Below are positions 5,822 through 5,890 of a stretch of 5,890 nucleotides of DNA, piece by piece (the first letter of the stretch is position 1; each line of letters begins with the position of its first letter). Position numbers and translations under genes: made by a program. This DNA comes from Pseudomonadota bacterium (GTDB lineage: Bacteria > Pseudomonadota > Gammaproteobacteria > Xanthomonadales > Xanthomonadaceae), in NCBI GenBank assembly GCA_023423855.1, contig JAFAEU010000025.1, positions 1 to 5,890 of the forward strand, in the 5' to 3' direction. The notes below the pieces were generated by a model. It searched no databases. It was given only the letters and a program-made list of their open reading frames with translations, and was not told the origin of the DNA.

Positions 5822-5890
5822 GCGCGCCCTTCGGCGACTGGGACGGCAGCACCGCCGACGCGCGCCGGCTGCAGACCGAGCTGGCGGAGA
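5818..5890 (+). CDS. 5' end of a coupled gene, possibly endonuclease V (partial)
   Basis: An ATG at 5818 overlaps the phosphatase stop in an ATGA arrangement, and the frame stays open to the window edge, giving 24 residues (MSAPFGDWDGS, then TADARRLQTELAE). The DARxLQxxLA pattern resembles the N-terminal helix of endonuclease V (Nfi), which in E. coli reads RAQQIELA. Endonuclease V nicks DNA beside deaminated bases such as hypoxanthine. The visible part lacks any catalytic motif, so no gene symbol is given. That a gene starts here is likely from the 4-bp overlap and coding-like codon use; its identity is a guess. Confidence 0.5.
   Translation, partial: MSAPFGDWDGSTADARRLQTELAE

Overview
This is a GC-rich chromosomal window in which all genes lie on the + strand. 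Gene content, codon bias and dispersed GTCATtCCCGCG-type palindromes suggest a gammaproteobacterium of the Lysobacterales/Xanthomonadaceae (for example Lysobacter, Luteimonas or Pseudoxanthomonas relatives). That placement is inference from recognition; no search was run.

Layout. 1-182 is a composite intergenic repeat: a G-rich 7-bp tandem array, a 32-bp-arm inverted repeat, and a C-rich 7-bp array ending just before the next start codon. 183-1043 is rlmJ, a 23S rRNA adenine-N6 methyltransferase. 1044-1282 is intergenic and holds an 85-bp paired palindrome (REPIN-like) and a candidate -10 box. 1283-4792 is mfd, the transcription-repair coupling factor, full length and with all helicase motifs, but with a perfect 12-bp-arm palindrome inserted in frame within its D3 region. 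4793-5000 holds a second 85-bp paired palindrome and a short GC hairpin. 5001-5231 is chaB. 5285-5821 encodes a probable lipoprotein of the histidine phosphatase superfamily. 5818-5890 is the start of another gene, overlapping the previous one by 4 bp and cut by the window edge; its N-terminus is compatible with endonuclease V but too short to settle.

The genes are housekeeping or conserved accessory functions (rRNA modification, DNA repair, a small ChaB protein, a cell-envelope phosphatase) and do not form an evident pathway. Only the last two look translationally coupled. No new multi-gene system is visible. The interest lies in the repeats: three palindrome types occur within 5 kb, two homologous copies flank mfd in opposite orientation, one is translated as part of Mfd, and the element before rlmJ can form G-quadruplexes on either strand.
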